A stretch of DNA of 64,000 nucleotides from Paracoccaceae bacterium (GCA_009842205.1 VYFX01000001.1:1-64000); one strand, 5' to 3'; counted from the first letter of the stretch, positions 17,832 through 27,815 are shown. Notes: generated by a model from the sequence alone, not told the origin. Numbers and translations are program-made.

Positions 17832-20546
17832 TTAGCAGGGTACTGTTGCACTTCTACGAGTATAGAAATACCAAACTACACCTACACAGGTTGCATAGAA
17901 TATCATGAAGCCCCACAATGCGGCTTCCGGACCTCCGGTCATGGAAATGGAAGTTCCGTACGATTTGGGTATGAAAAAGGCTCCGTAAGCAGCGACTGCA
18001 GAAGTGAATGCGACAATCGCGGCACTCTCACGTTCGGCATTTTTCAACTTGGTCGGAGGATCAAGATCAGGCATCAATCTGTCAACTTCCTGACGCATGA
18101 TGGTAGGAATCATTTGGAAGGTCGAAGCATTCCCGACACCTGTCAGGAAGAACAGTACCATGAAACAGGCAAAGAAGCCCCAAAAAGCCCCCGGTTCCTG
18201 CTTGATCGATAGGAAATAAAGGACACCACCAACTGCAATTATCATTCCCAGGAAGGTCCAGAAGGTTACCCTTCCTCCACCGTATTTATCCGAAATCCAA
18301 CCGGTAGCAGCCCTGCTGAGTGCTCCCACCATCGGTCCAAGAAAGGCGAATGAAAGTGTATCCACAGCTGGAAACTGGGTCTTCATCAATAATGGAAACC
18401 CTGCCGAATATCCAATGAACGAACCAAAAGTACCAGTGTATAACCAGCACATCACCCAATTATGGAAACGTGAGAAAATTACGGCCTGATCAGCGAATGA
18501 CGCCCTAGCAGTCATTATATCATTCATGCCGAACCAGGCGAGTGCCGTTGAAACCAACAGGAATGGTACCCAAACAAAGCCTGCATTTTGTAGCCACAAT
18601 GTTGATCCATCAGCTGTTATCTGACCCTCACCCGAAAACACGACAAATGCACCAGTTGAAATAACGATTGGGACCAGGAATTGCATGACAGAAACACCAA
18701 GGTTCCCCAATCCGGCATTCATGGCGAGGGCATGACCCTTTCTCCGTTTCGGATAAAAGTATGTGATATTGGCCATTGAGGAGGCAAAATTACCTCCACC
18801 TAATCCACACAACAGGGCCAGAACCAGGAAGATGAAATAAGGTGAATCAGGATTCTGTACCGAATAGCCGATACCGAAGGCAGGTATGAGGAGAGAGGCA
18901 GTGGTAAGGGTTGTCCAAAGCCGCCCGCCAAAAATCGGTACCATGAAGGAATAAAAGATTCGCAGAGTTGCTCCCGAAATCCCGGGTAGAGCAGCCAGCC
19001 AGAACAATTGATCGGTAGTATACTCAAAACCGATTGAGGGGAGTTTTGCAACAACTACACTCCATACCATCCAGACGGAGAATGCCAGTAAAAGGGCAGG
19101 TATGGATATCCAGAGGTTGCGATTTGCAATCTTGCTGCCATGTTCCTTCCAGAATTGTTCATCCTCAGGTTTCCAATTTTCAATGGGACCGGGTCTCCAT
19201 TCCTTGAGAACACCGGCAAGCGCCCCCTTCTGTTCCGGACCATGTACAGATTGCATTTCGGGCAATTCCGGCAGCTTATCCAATTCTTCTGACAAGGCAC
19301 TTCGCTCCATCGCACGAATAGAGAAATGCATCCATAGGAGTGCTACCAGGACAATCCCGAACAAAAGGGCAAAACAGCTGGTCCAAATACCAGTAAGGTC
19401 CAGCAAGACACCAAATGAAATTGGCAAGATGAACCCTCCCAAACCGCCAATCATTCCGACCAAACCGCCTACTGAACCAATGTGGTCGGGATAATATACC
19501 GGAATATGTTTATACACAGCAGCCTTGCCGAGCGACATGAAGAAGCCCAGAATGAAGATGGCGACAACAAATGGAATAAGTCCCATGCTCGTGGAAAATA
19601 TTATGGGGCCTTCAATGCCATGAATTACATAATCGGTTTTGGGATATGACAGCATGAAGGTTAGAATGACCGAGACACCAAATGTCCAGTACATAACACT
19701 TCTTGCCCCTCGCTTGTCTGAAAGATGTCCACCATAAGCACGAAATATGGAAGCTGGAACCGAATAGGCTGCAGCAATCATGCCTGCCGTTTTTATATCC
19801 AGATCATATACACCGACCAGATAGCGCGGTAACCAAAGTGCCAAAGCGACAAATGCCCCAAAAACGAAAAAATAATACAAGGCAAAACGCCAAACCTGCA
19901 ATTTGCGCAATGGATCGAGCTCCATCCAAGCTGACCGGGGTTTTTCACCACGGGCTTTACGGGCTGCCGTTGTTGGATCTTCCTTGGTGAACACATAGAA
20001 AATTGCCGCCATTACCAATAATGCTACCGAATAGACTTGGGCAGTCGCTTGCCACCCTACGGCCACCAACAGGAAGGGTGCGCCAAAGTTGGTGACCGCT
20101 GCGCCAACATTACCAACTCCGAATATACCCAGCGCACTTCCCTGGTATTCGGCAGAATACCACTTTGAAACATAGGCAATACCTACAGCGAAGGATCCTC
20201 CGGCAAGACCAACCCCAAGTGCAGCAAGCAAGAACATCGGATAGGTTGTTACGGTTGAAAGTAACCAGGTTGCGATGGCTGAGGCAACCATTACAAGGGT
20301 AAATACAAGACGTCCACCATATTGGTCAGTCCAGATACCAAGAAAAATCCGACTGATTGAACCGGTCAGAACAGGGGTTGCCACGAGGAGACCGAATTGG
20401 GTGTCCGACAATCCCAAATCCTGTTTTATCCTTACACCGATGATTGAGAAAATTGTCCAGACAGCAAAACAGAATACAAAAGCAACTGTACTCATTCCCA
20501 GCATTTGGTTTTGTTTGCTTGTATCAGATGTGGTTGTCATGTTCAT
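17832..20546 (-). CDS. narK: Fused NarK1-NarK2 nitrate/nitrite transporter
   Basis: A 904-residue protein made of two complete major facilitator domains, about 15-430 and 470-900, joined by a charged linker. The N-terminal half resembles NarK1 (nitrate uptake with protons) and the C-terminal half NarK2 (nitrate/nitrite exchange). Each half has glycine-rich nitrate-porter signatures, for example FAVGIAYVSKWY in the first and GGGNFASSMANITYFYPKRRKG in the second. Fusions of this type are known in Paracoccus. It is the first gene of the nar operon. I found no convincing FNR or NarL site in its 200-bp upstream region, only a TTGAT half-site. Confidence 0.93.
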   Translation of the reverse strand: MNMTTTSDTSKQNQMLGMSTVAFVFCFAVWTIFSIIGVRIKQDLGLSDTQFGLLVATPVLTGSISRIFLGIWTDQYGGRLVFTLVMVASAIATWLLSTVTTYPMFLLAALGVGLAGGSFAVGIAYVSKWYSAEYQGSALGIFGVGNVGAAVTNFGAPFLLVAVGWQATAQVYSVALLVMAAIFYVFTKEDPTTAARKARGEKPRSAWMELDPLRKLQVWRFALYYFFVFGAFVALALWLPRYLVGVYDLDIKTAGMIAAAYSVPASIFRAYGGHLSDKRGARSVMYWTFGVSVILTFMLSYPKTDYVIHGIEGPIIFSTSMGLIPFVVAIFILGFFMSLGKAAVYKHIPVYYPDHIGSVGGLVGMIGGLGGFILPISFGVLLDLTGIWTSCFALLFGIVLVALLWMHFSIRAMERSALSEELDKLPELPEMQSVHGPEQKGALAGVLKEWRPGPIENWKPEDEQFWKEHGSKIANRNLWISIPALLLAFSVWMVWSVVVAKLPSIGFEYTTDQLFWLAALPGISGATLRIFYSFMVPIFGGRLWTTLTTASLLIPAFGIGYSVQNPDSPYFIFLVLALLCGLGGGNFASSMANITYFYPKRRKGHALAMNAGLGNLGVSVMQFLVPIVISTGAFVVFSGEGQITADGSTLWLQNAGFVWVPFLLVSTALAWFGMNDIMTARASFADQAVIFSRFHNWVMCWLYTGTFGSFIGYSAGFPLLMKTQFPAVDTLSFAFLGPMVGALSRAATGWISDKYGGGRVTFWTFLGMIIAVGGVLYFLSIKQEPGAFWGFFACFMVLFFLTGVGNASTFQMIPTIMRQEVDRLMPDLDPPTKLKNAERESAAIVAFTSAVAAYGAFFIPKSYGTSISMTGGPEAALWGFMIFYATCVGVVWYFYTRRSATVPC

Positions 20547-20771
20547 GATCCACCCCTCAATGATAATTCAAAATTACAACCGTAAATCCAGTAAAGAATT
20601 ATCTTACCATTATTCTAAATTTTTTTTTCAATTTAATACAGATCTTTTCATAATTTCATACTACATCAAAAAACTTCCTTGAGTGAAATTTGTTGACATC
20701 TCCCAATTGTTCTTGCCGATGTTTTCCTTAATCTGAATTCGGTATTATTGTCTAGTTTTATAGGAAAATTT

Positions 20772-21662
20772 ATGTTTACAACTGGTGTTGTAGGTCTGGG
20801 GAACATGGGCTCTGGATTGGCTCGGAACCTGTTGAAGAACGGTTTCCCGACTGTTGTTTTTGATCTTGATCTCCAGAAGGTCAGTGCACTCACAGAAATA
20901 GGGTGCAAGCCAGCAGAAAATGTATCCGTGGTTGGCGAGAATTCGGATGCCGTTTTTGTAATGGTCATGAATGGACAGCAAGTCGAATCAGTCATATTTG
21001 ATTCTGGCGGACTTGCTGAGACTATGTCCCCTGGAAGTGTCATCATTCTTACCGCAACAATTGAGCCTCATGAGGCGAGAGTCATTGGCAACAAATTGGC
21101 AGATACAAAAATCGAATTGATCGACAGCCCTGTTTCAGGCGGCTTCCCCGGTGCTCAAGGTGGAACACTAACCCTGATGGCAGCTGGCAAGGATGCTATT
21201 CTGGACAAGTATAAACCTGTCATGGAAGCAGTATCAAAAGTTATCCACAGGGTTGGTACAAACCCAGGTGATGGCCAAAGCATGAAGGCCTGCCTGCAAT
21301 CTCTGATTGGACCTATATTTACAGCTACCTTTGAAGCTGCAGCGCTTGCAGCAAAAGCCGGTATCAAGGGACAAACCCTTTATAATGTTGTGTCCTCTTC
21401 CCCTGTTGGCTGTGGGATCGTCAACAATTCGCTGGAAAAAATCATTGATCGTCAATTCGAGGGTACAGGCAGTCATATTGATACGATGAGCAAGGATTTG
21501 GGTATCAGCATGAATTTCGCTGAAGAACTAGGGGTTCCCATGCATTCAGCAGCAACCTCATATGAACTTTTCAAGGCCGGCAAGGCAAGATTTCCAAATG
21601 GTGACAACTGGGTCATTACCTGTCTGATAGAAGAAATCATCGGGGCCGAATTGCATAGATAG
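20772..21662 (+). CDS. Beta-hydroxyacid dehydrogenase family oxidoreductase
   Basis: A 296-residue NAD(P)-dependent enzyme of the 3-hydroxyisobutyrate/tartronate-semialdehyde reductase superfamily. VGLGNMGSGLARN near the N-terminus binds the cofactor, DSPVSGGFPGAQGGTLTLM is the substrate signature, and the catalytic lysine lies in GDGQSMKACLQSL. The usual Asn three residues after that Lys is Leu here, as LtnD-like subgroups also deviate, so the substrate may be atypical. I choose the ATG at 20772 (AGGA 8 bases upstream); an upstream in-frame ATG at 20748 would add residues before the Rossmann fold. A TIM-barrel isomerase follows after 11 bp, suggesting a two-step sugar-acid pathway. Confidence 0.82.
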   Translation: MFTTGVVGLGNMGSGLARNLLKNGFPTVVFDLDLQKVSALTEIGCKPAENVSVVGENSDAVFVMVMNGQQVESVIFDSGGLAETMSPGSVIILTATIEPHEARVIGNKLADTKIELIDSPVSGGFPGAQGGTLTLMAAGKDAILDKYKPVMEAVSKVIHRVGTNPGDGQSMKACLQSLIGPIFTATFEAAALAAKAGIKGQTLYNVVSSSPVGCGIVNNSLEKIIDRQFEGTGSHIDTMSKDLGISMNFAEELGVPMHSAATSYELFKAGKARFPNGDNWVITCLIEEIIGAELHR

Positions 21663-21673
21663 GGAACAATATC

Positions 21674-22543
21674 ATGAAACTTGGGGTTATTTGCGATGGC
21701 ATCAGCCGTGATCTTTCAGTGGCCCTTGCAGCCATGGATGAGTGTGGGCTTGCCTTTGCCGAGCTGCAATTCGTCGGTGACAAGGAGGTAGGAGACCATT
21801 CCAGGGAAGAAATAGCCTCCATCAAGTCAATGCTTGATGGTCATGGCAAGCCTGTCTCCTGTCTTTCAAGACATATATTCAATGGACTTACGGTAGCAAA
21901 CAAACCAGGAGATGACCTCCATACCCAACATATGGATTCGCTCAAGCGGGTCATTGATATGGCAAAGGAATTGAATTCTCCCCTGGTCAGGATCATGACG
22001 CCAAAAAAGGAGCAGATTCTTTGGGGAAAGAACGGGGCAGAACAATGGAATGTAGCCAAAGGCGCCTGGGATGCCACCCTAGCCCTGATTGCCCCTGCAG
22101 TGGATTTGGCCAGATCCGAGAATATTACCCTAGTTGTCGAGACAGGCAATGGAATAATGGTCAATTCAAATTATACCGCCAGAAGATTGATTGATGAACT
22201 CGATGCCAAGAGTCATCTCAAGGTATTGTGGGACCCGGGCAATAATTGCTGGTGTCATGAACTTGCTTACCCTGATGGTTATGAAATTTTGCGGGACGGA
22301 TATATCGGTCATATTCACATCAAGGATCTGCAAGTTAATACTCCACACGCCACACTTGAAATCAAGCCATTGGGAGAAGGCCAGCTGGGAGATTTGTATG
22401 CACCCATATCAGATGCCCTCAAGCGTGATGGTTATGAGGGTGTCATATCCCTTGAAAGCGTTTATCGGCCTGATGATGGAACCTTCATGGATGGCTTTTA
22501 TGAATGTGTTGGACCATTCAAATCCCTATTTGGCACTCGGTAA
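21674..22543 (+). CDS. Sugar phosphate isomerase/epimerase-like TIM-barrel protein
   Basis: A 289-residue AP-endonuclease-2 type TIM barrel, the fold of xylose isomerase-like, hydroxypyruvate isomerase and IolE-type enzymes. Metal-binding positions are suggested by VVETGNG (Glu after strand 5), LWDPGNNCW (Asp), HIHIKD and a late Glu in VISLESVYRP. It lies 11 bp after the beta-hydroxyacid dehydrogenase and likely works with it on a 2-oxo or 3-oxo sugar acid; the exact reaction cannot be stated. It converges with the flavoprotein gene on the other strand. Confidence 0.8.
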   Translation: MKLGVICDGISRDLSVALAAMDECGLAFAELQFVGDKEVGDHSREEIASIKSMLDGHGKPVSCLSRHIFNGLTVANKPGDDLHTQHMDSLKRVIDMAKELNSPLVRIMTPKKEQILWGKNGAEQWNVAKGAWDATLALIAPAVDLARSENITLVVETGNGIMVNSNYTARRLIDELDAKSHLKVLWDPGNNCWCHELAYPDGYEILRDGYIGHIHIKDLQVNTPHATLEIKPLGEGQLGDLYAPISDALKRDGYEGVISLESVYRPDDGTFMDGFYECVGPFKSLFGTR

Positions 22544-22570
22544 TTTACTTCAATTCATCGCACTCGGGAG

Positions 22571-23974
22571 TTAGGGTAGGAGCACACCGGGATTCATGAT
22601 ATTATTAGGATCCATTATACCCTTGATTTTTCTAATGGTACTCAAGTAGGTCTTGTCCCTGGATCTCTTGAGTTCATTAACCCTTAAACGGCCGGTACCA
22701 TGCTCAGCCGAGCTGGAACCTTCAAGTGAGTTTACTATCGAAAAGATGATCTCCCTGATTTTGCTTTTCAGTTCGGGATTGTCATGACTTTCCTTGCTTA
22801 GTCCAAAAACATTATAGTGGATGTTTCCATCACCAATATGACCGAAGCAATTGGCTGTCAATCCCCCCAATTTGGCAATTTCGGCATCAGCCATCTCGAC
22901 AAATTTTGGTATTCGGGAAATCGGGACGGATATATCATTTGTAGCAATGGAACCAATCCTGCGATTGGCTTCGGGTATAAGTTCACGCAAATTCCAAAAA
23001 TCCAGACGCTGTTTTTCGGAATTGGCAAACACGCCATCCAGTATCAAGCCTTTTGAAAGAGCTTGGCCTGATACTTCCAAAAGCCTTTCCTGAAGATCAA
23101 AATCAAATTCGGAACCCAATTCGACCAAAACGGCCCATTTGGGAATTATCTCGAATGGGAGTCTGGCAACTAGTCCAGTTTTTTTGACAAAATGAAAGCT
23201 GGTCTCGCTAATCAACTCAAAGGCCGAAATAAGTCCACCGAAATTCTCCCTGAAAAACTGCAGGAGCATGATGGCACCATCCAGATCAGGTACACTCAGA
23301 TAAGCTGTTGCTTCTTCAACGGGCTTGGGGAAGACCTTCATGGTTGCAGCTGTAATTATTCCCAGGGTGCCTTCCGATCCTATCATGAGATTCTTCAAAT
23401 CAAGACCCAGATTGTCCTTGTACAAACTATTGAGATTGTTCATGACCGAACCATCCGGCAGGACGACCTCAAGGCCGAGACAAAGGTCTCTGGTATTTCC
23501 GTAACGAATTACATGAACCCCTCCCGCATTGGTCGCTAGGTTTCCCCCTATCTGGCAGGAACCCTTTGAAGCAATGGAAAGAGGAAAGAGGAGATTTGAT
23601 TGGGCAGCTTGCTCTTGAAGTCTTTCAAGAATACAACCTGCCTCGACTGTAACCAAATGATCGGTTACCGAAATACCCCTGATCCTGTTCATTTTATGAA
23701 GGCTGATTACCGCGGGGATTTCAGGCCCAGGATATATTTGCCCCCCAACAAGCCCAGTACCACCACCATAAGGGATTACAGGGATTTTCAGGGCATTGCA
23801 ATGGGATACGATTTCGGCAACATCCTGCGTGGTTTCGGGTGCAAGCAATATCCCTTCCGAGGCTTTGAACTGCCCCCTTGGTTCTGATTTATATCGATCC
23901 GAAAACTCCGAAAACAAACCAGGATTCAGCTTTTCCCTCAATTTTACTATCTTTTCCTGTGAAGGGATTTGCAT
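22571..23974 (-). CDS. GlcD-like FAD-linked 2-hydroxyacid dehydrogenase
   Basis: A 467-residue flavoprotein of the VAO/FAD_binding_4 family with a FAD-oxidase C-terminal domain. PVIPYGGGTGLVGGQ is the pyrophosphate-binding loop, NLATNAGGVHVIRYG and GSEGTLGIIT complete the FAD site, and CFGHIGDGNIHYN with SSAEHGTGR are the C-terminal catalytic signatures. Relatives oxidise D-lactate, glycolate or D-2-hydroxyglutarate. It starts directly after the stop of the GNAT gene, so it is the last gene of the thrC-M16-GNAT operon. It is distinct from the glcDEF set at 53-57 kb. Confidence 0.87.
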   Translation of the reverse strand: MQIPSQEKIVKLREKLNPGLFSEFSDRYKSEPRGQFKASEGILLAPETTQDVAEIVSHCNALKIPVIPYGGGTGLVGGQIYPGPEIPAVISLHKMNRIRGISVTDHLVTVEAGCILERLQEQAAQSNLLFPLSIASKGSCQIGGNLATNAGGVHVIRYGNTRDLCLGLEVVLPDGSVMNNLNSLYKDNLGLDLKNLMIGSEGTLGIITAATMKVFPKPVEEATAYLSVPDLDGAIMLLQFFRENFGGLISAFELISETSFHFVKKTGLVARLPFEIIPKWAVLVELGSEFDFDLQERLLEVSGQALSKGLILDGVFANSEKQRLDFWNLRELIPEANRRIGSIATNDISVPISRIPKFVEMADAEIAKLGGLTANCFGHIGDGNIHYNVFGLSKESHDNPELKSKIREIIFSIVNSLEGSSSAEHGTGRLRVNELKRSRDKTYLSTIRKIKGIMDPNNIMNPGVLLP

Positions 23975-24550
23975 CTAAAGTGCCGTACCTCGCCTGTCGC
24001 TCCTGAGATTGGCATATATCACATGATTTTGCCACTTGCCGGCAATCTCCAGATAACTTTGAGCTACTCCTTCATATTTGAAACCGGAAATTTCCAACAA
24101 TCCTCTCGAAGCCTTGTTGGTTGGCAGGCATGAAGCCTCAATGCGGCTTATGTTTATTTCCTCAAAAGCAAAATGAACAACAGCCTCCAGTGCTTCCCTC
24201 ATATATCCTTGGCGGGCATACTCCATGCCAATCCAGAATCCTACAATACCCGATCGTGATGGTGCTCCCCTAACATGATCCAGAGTTATAGCTCCTATGA
24301 TTCTTTTGCCCCTGAACAGTATGAATGGAAAGGCAGTTTGAGCGACGATGGATTTTCTGGCCCATTTTACCCTGTTATGGAATGAAGACCTGGATAAATG
24401 ATCTTCCTCCCATTGTGGTTCCCAAGGTTTCAAAAAATCTTGGCTTGTTTCCCTCAGATGGGCCCACTCTTCATGATCCCTGTTCTGGGGAGGTCTCAGG
24501 GTTAGCCTTTCGGTATAGAGTTGTGGACTTCCCGTATTGAATAGAATCAC
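23975..24550 (-). CDS. GNAT acetyltransferase, RimJ/RimL-like
   Basis: A 191-residue GNAT protein. Motif A reads GFWIGMEYARQGYMREALEAV (about 115-135), preceded by the RimJ-like opening TERLTLRPP and a WEPQWEEDHLS segment, and followed by RIEASCLPTNKASRGLLEISGF. RimJ/RimL enzymes acetylate N-termini of ribosomal proteins; many paralogues act on other amines. The start is a GTG that overlaps the stop of the M16 peptidase by 4 bp. In Alphaproteobacteria a RimJ-type gene after thrC and M16 is a common order. Confidence 0.88.
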   Translation of the reverse strand: MILFNTGSPQLYTERLTLRPPQNRDHEEWAHLRETSQDFLKPWEPQWEEDHLSRSSFHNRVKWARKSIVAQTAFPFILFRGKRIIGAITLDHVRGAPSRSGIVGFWIGMEYARQGYMREALEAVVHFAFEEINISRIEASCLPTNKASRGLLEISGFKYEGVAQSYLEIAGKWQNHVIYANLRSDRRGTAL

Positions 24551-25806
24551 GATTTCAAATTTCTGATTATGTCTTGTCTTGAGGGTGCTTTACTTATTGG
24601 GCCAAATAATGCCATGCTGAATTCCTGACCGTTCAGTAAATAGTTTGAAGCTTCCCTTACCTTATCCACGGTAACCTTTTCATATTTTTCTATGGTTTCA
24701 TCAATGGATAGAATTTTTCCGAAATGATGAAGCATGTATCCCATTCTTTCTACACGATTGGAGGGATTCTCGTAACCCATCAAAATTGCGGATTTTATCT
24801 GGGCCTTGGCCCTATTTACCTCCGATTCTTCAATATCATTCTGTAATCGTGCGATTTCACGGGTACAACAGTAACAAAGATCTTTAATTTCATGTTCACC
24901 GGTTGAGGAATGCACCACAAACAAACCGGTATCCGACTGGGGATTCGCCTGGGCAGAGATTGAATAACACAATCCCCTTTTCTCACGGGCTTCGACAAAC
25001 AGGCGGGAAGATGATCCTCCACCCAAGACCCGTGTGTAAATATTGGTCGCTGCCTCAAGATCGTGATCTATCGGTGGTGATTCACAGGCTAGAACAAATT
25101 GTACCTGTTCAATATCCTTTTCTTCTCTGTACTCGCCATTCTGATAATGGCATTGCACAAAACCTTCCGTGGGCAGCATCTCCAGATGCCCAAAATACTG
25201 CTCGGCCATCACCACAATGGTGTCATGATCCACAGCCCCGGCTGCAGCCAAAATCATGTTTTGGGGACTATAGAATTGATTTACAAACTCGACCAGATTA
25301 TTCCGTTGATATGTTCCCACCAGTTCCGAGGAACCCAATATTGGTCTACCCATCGGTTGATGTGGATAAATGGTTTTTTGCAATCCCTCAAATATCACTT
25401 CCTCCGGATAATCCCTGTATTGTCTGATTTCATTCAGAATGACATTCCGCTCTTTCTCTATTTCCCCAGGGCTATATACGGAATTCAGAAGAATATCGGA
25501 CAACAGTTCGATCCCGAATGAAACATCCTCCTCCAGCACCCTGATGAAATAGGCAGTCCTGTCCATGCTGGTATAGGCATTGATAAATCCCCCTACATCC
25601 TCGATTGACTGGGCTATCTGAATGGCAGTCCTCGATTTGGTTCCCTTGAATGCCATGTGTTCCAAAAAGTGGGCAATCCCGTTTTGGTCTTCCCGTTCAT
25701 TCCTGCTTCCAGCCAAGACGTAGATTGAAAGTGCCGAGGACCTCAACCCCGGCATATGATCAGTAGCTACACGGAATCCATTCGACAATGTAGTTAAACG
25801 AGTCAT
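24547..25806 (-). CDS. M16-family zinc metallopeptidase (mitochondrial processing peptidase-like)
   Basis: A 419-residue insulinase-type peptidase related to the beta subunit of mitochondrial processing peptidase. The inverted zinc motif HxxEH is present in HFLEHMAFKGT (about residues 47-57), with the third glutamate in the NVILNEIRQYRD region about 75 residues later. A second M16 inactive domain covers the C-terminal half, with a glycine-rich loop (GGGSSSRLF). No signal peptide is evident. It overlaps thrC by 4 bp (ATGA) and the GNAT gene by 4 bp, a tightly coupled operon. Confidence 0.92.
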   Translation of the reverse strand: MTRLTTLSNGFRVATDHMPGLRSSALSIYVLAGSRNEREDQNGIAHFLEHMAFKGTKSRTAIQIAQSIEDVGGFINAYTSMDRTAYFIRVLEEDVSFGIELLSDILLNSVYSPGEIEKERNVILNEIRQYRDYPEEVIFEGLQKTIYPHQPMGRPILGSSELVGTYQRNNLVEFVNQFYSPQNMILAAAGAVDHDTIVVMAEQYFGHLEMLPTEGFVQCHYQNGEYREEKDIEQVQFVLACESPPIDHDLEAATNIYTRVLGGGSSSRLFVEAREKRGLCYSISAQANPQSDTGLFVVHSSTGEHEIKDLCYCCTREIARLQNDIEESEVNRAKAQIKSAILMGYENPSNRVERMGYMLHHFGKILSIDETIEKYEKVTVDKVREASNYLLNGQEFSMALFGPISKAPSRQDIIRNLKS

Positions 25807-27554
25807 GATCCTCTGACCTTATTTCGGATAAATTCCTTGAGTTTTTCAGCAGAATTGTCGGCACCGGCAATTCGTTCAGGACGTTCAAGCTTTTTGGCCA
25901 AGGCATCGGGTAGTACAGGTTTGACACCACAAGCAGCTTCAACGGCATCCGGAAATTTTGCCGGATGAGCTGTAGCAAGGGAAATTACTGCTTCTCTAGA
26001 GGATTTATTTAACTCTCTTGCGATCTTGACACCAACCGCCGTATGAGGACAGATTACCTGCCATGAATCATTATAGGTATTACGGATTTCTTCAATGGTT
26101 TCTTCTTCGGAACAACGTCCCGCAACAAAATGTGAATGCAGATAGTTTTGTTCATCCCCGGTTAGTTCAAATCCACCTCCTTGCAGGGATTGCATCTTCT
26201 CTACAATATTTTCACTATTCCTGTTACCGGCATCAAACAGGACCCTTTCAAAGTTGGAACTTACCTGAATATCCATGGACGGGCTGATTGAAGGGATTAC
26301 CTCCTCAAGCTGATATTGACCGGTTTCAAGGGTACGAAACAATATGTCATTCTGATTGGTGGCTATGGCCAGTTGTTTTATGGGCAATCCCATCATTTTG
26401 GCACAATATCCAGCATAAATATCGCCAAAATTACCAGTGGGAACGACAAAGGACACTTCCCTTTGAGGTGCCCCAAGGGAAATACCTGAGTAAAAATAAT
26501 ATACGATCTGGGCTACAATCCTGGCCCAGTTTATCGAATTAATTGCTGCTAGATTAAATTCTTGCCGAAAGGCTGAATCCCCAAATAGTTCCTTGACTAA
26601 AGCCTGACAATCATCAAAGTTTCCTTCAACGGCAATGGCATGCACATTGCTATCCGATGGTGTTGTCATTTGTTTTCTTTGTATGTCCGATACTTTACCC
26701 TTGGGATACAGAATAAATACGTCCACCGCGTCCAGACCCCTGAATGCCTCAATGGCCGATGAGCCAGTATCACCGCTGGTTGCACCGAGAATAGTACAGG
26801 TTGAATTTAATCGAGTAAGGACATGATCAAACATCCTGCTTACCAGTTGGAGGGCAAAATCCTTGAAAGCCAAGGTGGGTCCATGAAACAACTCACACAG
26901 AAATAGGTTGTCTCCCAGTTGTACCAAGGGGCATTTGGCTTGATGATAGATATTGCCATAGGCAGCCTCTATCAAGCTTTTAAGAGTTTCATCAGAAAAG
27001 GTCGATCCCGTAAATGGTCTGATAATGCTAAAGGCTGTATCAACATAGGAAGCACCACGCAGTTGTTCAATTTTTATTTTATTGAATTTTGGCCATCCAT
27101 TAGGAACATACAAACCACCATCCGGTGCCAGACCGGATAACAGAACTCCTTCGAAATCTAGCGGTGGGGACTTTCCTCTGGTCGAGATATAGCGAACCTT
27201 TTCTTCAGGTTTTTGGTGAAGTTCGAATCCTGACTTTACTAATTCAACAATTAGTTCTTCACCACATTCAATAACCTTTTGATTTTTAAATAAATTTTCA
27301 TGGATTTGGTTTGGTAAATATCCAGTTGGCTTATGATTATCCTTTCGTACAATCCATGAGCTTCTTTTACTTGGAGCACCAAGATATTTTCCAACGGAAC
27401 GTGGTAAAACTTCTATCACCTCGGCAACTGGACCATAAGTTACCCTGATTTCTTTGTGATTACAAAAATCAAGAATTCTATCAACCGTATCACGCCTCCA
27501 TTGCTTCAATTCTTTATTATTGGAAAACATTAGATTCTCCGTGACTACTTTCAT
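25803..27554 (-). CDS. thrC: Threonine synthase with an extra N-terminal domain
   Basis: PLP-dependent conversion of O-phosphohomoserine to threonine. The canonical enzyme starts at about residue 112 with VRYISTRGKSP and includes FHGPTLAFKDFALQ (PLP lysine), TSGDTGSSAIEAFRG and VPTGNFGDIYAGYCAKMMG. The preceding 110 residues are not part of known threonine synthases: WRRDTVDRILDFC, VTYGPVAEVIEVLPRSVGKYLG and SWIVRKDNHKPTGYLPNQIH resemble the winged-helix part of MGMT/alkyltransferase-like proteins but without the PCHR active-site motif. The join is in frame. An alternative ATG at 27530 has a better Shine-Dalgarno (GGAG, 6 bases) and keeps the extra domain. Confidence 0.92.
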   Translation of the reverse strand: MKVVTENLMFSNNKELKQWRRDTVDRILDFCNHKEIRVTYGPVAEVIEVLPRSVGKYLGAPSKRSSWIVRKDNHKPTGYLPNQIHENLFKNQKVIECGEELIVELVKSGFELHQKPEEKVRYISTRGKSPPLDFEGVLLSGLAPDGGLYVPNGWPKFNKIKIEQLRGASYVDTAFSIIRPFTGSTFSDETLKSLIEAAYGNIYHQAKCPLVQLGDNLFLCELFHGPTLAFKDFALQLVSRMFDHVLTRLNSTCTILGATSGDTGSSAIEAFRGLDAVDVFILYPKGKVSDIQRKQMTTPSDSNVHAIAVEGNFDDCQALVKELFGDSAFRQEFNLAAINSINWARIVAQIVYYFYSGISLGAPQREVSFVVPTGNFGDIYAGYCAKMMGLPIKQLAIATNQNDILFRTLETGQYQLEEVIPSISPSMDIQVSSNFERVLFDAGNRNSENIVEKMQSLQGGGFELTGDEQNYLHSHFVAGRCSEEETIEEIRNTYNDSWQVICPHTAVGVKIARELNKSSREAVISLATAHPAKFPDAVEAACGVKPVLPDALAKKLERPERIAGADNSAEKLKEFIRNKVRGS

Positions 27555-27815
27555 ATAAGGATTCCAATTTTGTTATACCCCTGTGATCAGAAATTCCAAT
27601 GATTTTGATCATATTGCTCTCTTAATCGGATAGGAGATTCACACTCTGATGGTATAATGTCTACACATAATGGTACAGAAAAGTGACAAATAAATATTTT
27701 ACTGAAAAGTGTAAGTTCTTTGTTGAAGTATTATTAGTATTGGGGGCATATTGTATATTTAATCAGGCACTTTGACCTTAATGGAGAGTAATTTCCCAGT
27801 TACCTTGCCTCACAA

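Noticed and set aside
20547-20771. FNR or NarL binding site before narK
   Set aside because: Only a TTGAT half-site without its partner (TTGAT-N4-ATCAA) is present, and no pair of NarL heptamers fits.
25803-27554. Frameshift artefact joining two genes in thrC
   Set aside because: The frame is continuous through the join and no natural stop or start with a ribosome site is seen there, so I keep the fusion as read, though raw data should be checked.
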